Shown here piece after piece: positions 8,665-8,734 of a DNA stretch of 8,734 nt. The stretch lies in assembly GCA_019090845.1 (NCBI GenBank), contig JAHRVD010000194.1, positions 1 through 8,734 of the forward strand. Reading direction: 5' to 3'. Numbering within the stretch: the first letter of the stretch is position 1; each line of letters begins with the position of its first letter. The notes under the pieces are model-generated. The model saw nothing but the letters and a program-made list of their open reading frames with translations, was not told the DNA's origin and searched no databases. The translations under genes and the position numbers were made by a program. The stretch comes from Marinosulfonomonas sp. GTDB taxonomy: Bacteria; Pseudomonadota; Alphaproteobacteria; Rhodobacterales; Rhodobacteraceae.

Positions 8665-8734
8665 TAGTTGTTTCCTCCGGCTGTCGATGATTTACGCAGT
8701 TCATTAAGCGGCAGATAAGGCACAACGCCCTGAC
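8664..8734 (-). CDS. hflK: HflK, C-terminal end only (cut by window)
   Basis: Only the last 22 codons are present, reading QGVVPYLPLNELRKSSTAGG followed by NN and TAA (8664-8666). PYLPLNEL matches the usual C-terminus of alphaproteobacterial HflK, and position directly before hflC with a one-base TAATG overlap supports it. The band-7 domain lies beyond the right edge. The hflC ribosome binding site GGAGGA is inside this reading frame. Confidence 0.88.
   Translation of the reverse strand, partial: QGVVPYLPLNELRKSSTAGGNN

Overview
The window reads as a chromosomal segment of an alphaproteobacterium, most likely Rhodobacterales (Roseobacter/Rhodobacter-type). This rests on family resemblance and gene order: an adrenodoxin-type ferredoxin close to Rhodobacter FdVI, an hflK-hflC-DUF2065-degP cluster, XseA ending in GSLF, and a GTTC-N7-GTTC LexA box of the alphaproteobacterial type. 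Composition is fairly GC-rich and even. I see no mobile elements, CRISPR arrays, tRNA or rRNA genes.

Layout. Positions 1-1014 (+) hold an AlkB-like integral-membrane di-iron hydroxylase cut by the left window edge, followed on the same strand by a small secreted cysteine-containing protein (1071-1469). Facing it is xseA (1488-2969, -), the exonuclease VII large subunit. A 69-bp divergent gap separates xseA from purD (3039-4301, +), a purine biosynthesis enzyme. Convergent to purD is a two-gene minus-strand unit: a [2Fe-2S] ferredoxin (5100-5423) whose stop overlaps, as TGATG, the start of a signal-peptide-bearing FG-GAP/VCBS protein (4399-5100). Divergent from the ferredoxin is a small plus-strand gene (5535-5921) that encodes only the C-terminal OB-fold of the error-prone polymerase DnaE2. 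A hairpin terminator (5931-5957) lies between it and the convergent degP-type protease (5978-7444, -). Upstream of degP on the same strand are a DUF2065 membrane protein (7595-7792), hflC (7789-8664) and the last codons of hflK (8664-8734), joined by overlapping stop and start codons.

How the genes fit together. HflK/HflC form the membrane SPFH complex that modulates FtsH. DUF2065 is translationally coupled to hflC, and the periplasmic protease/chaperone follows after a 150-bp gap with its own candidate promoter, so the right end is an envelope and membrane protein quality-control module. xseA and purD are housekeeping genes.

The most unusual item is the stand-alone DnaE2-type OB protein. 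A perfect LexA box (5518-5532) ends two bases before its ATG and contains a TATATT -10-like hexamer. No Shine-Dalgarno sequence is visible, so the simplest reading is a LexA-repressed, probably leaderless transcript. It may be a remnant of, or an accessory derived from, the SOS mutagenesis cassette imuA-imuB-dnaE2, with no polymerase domain in this window.
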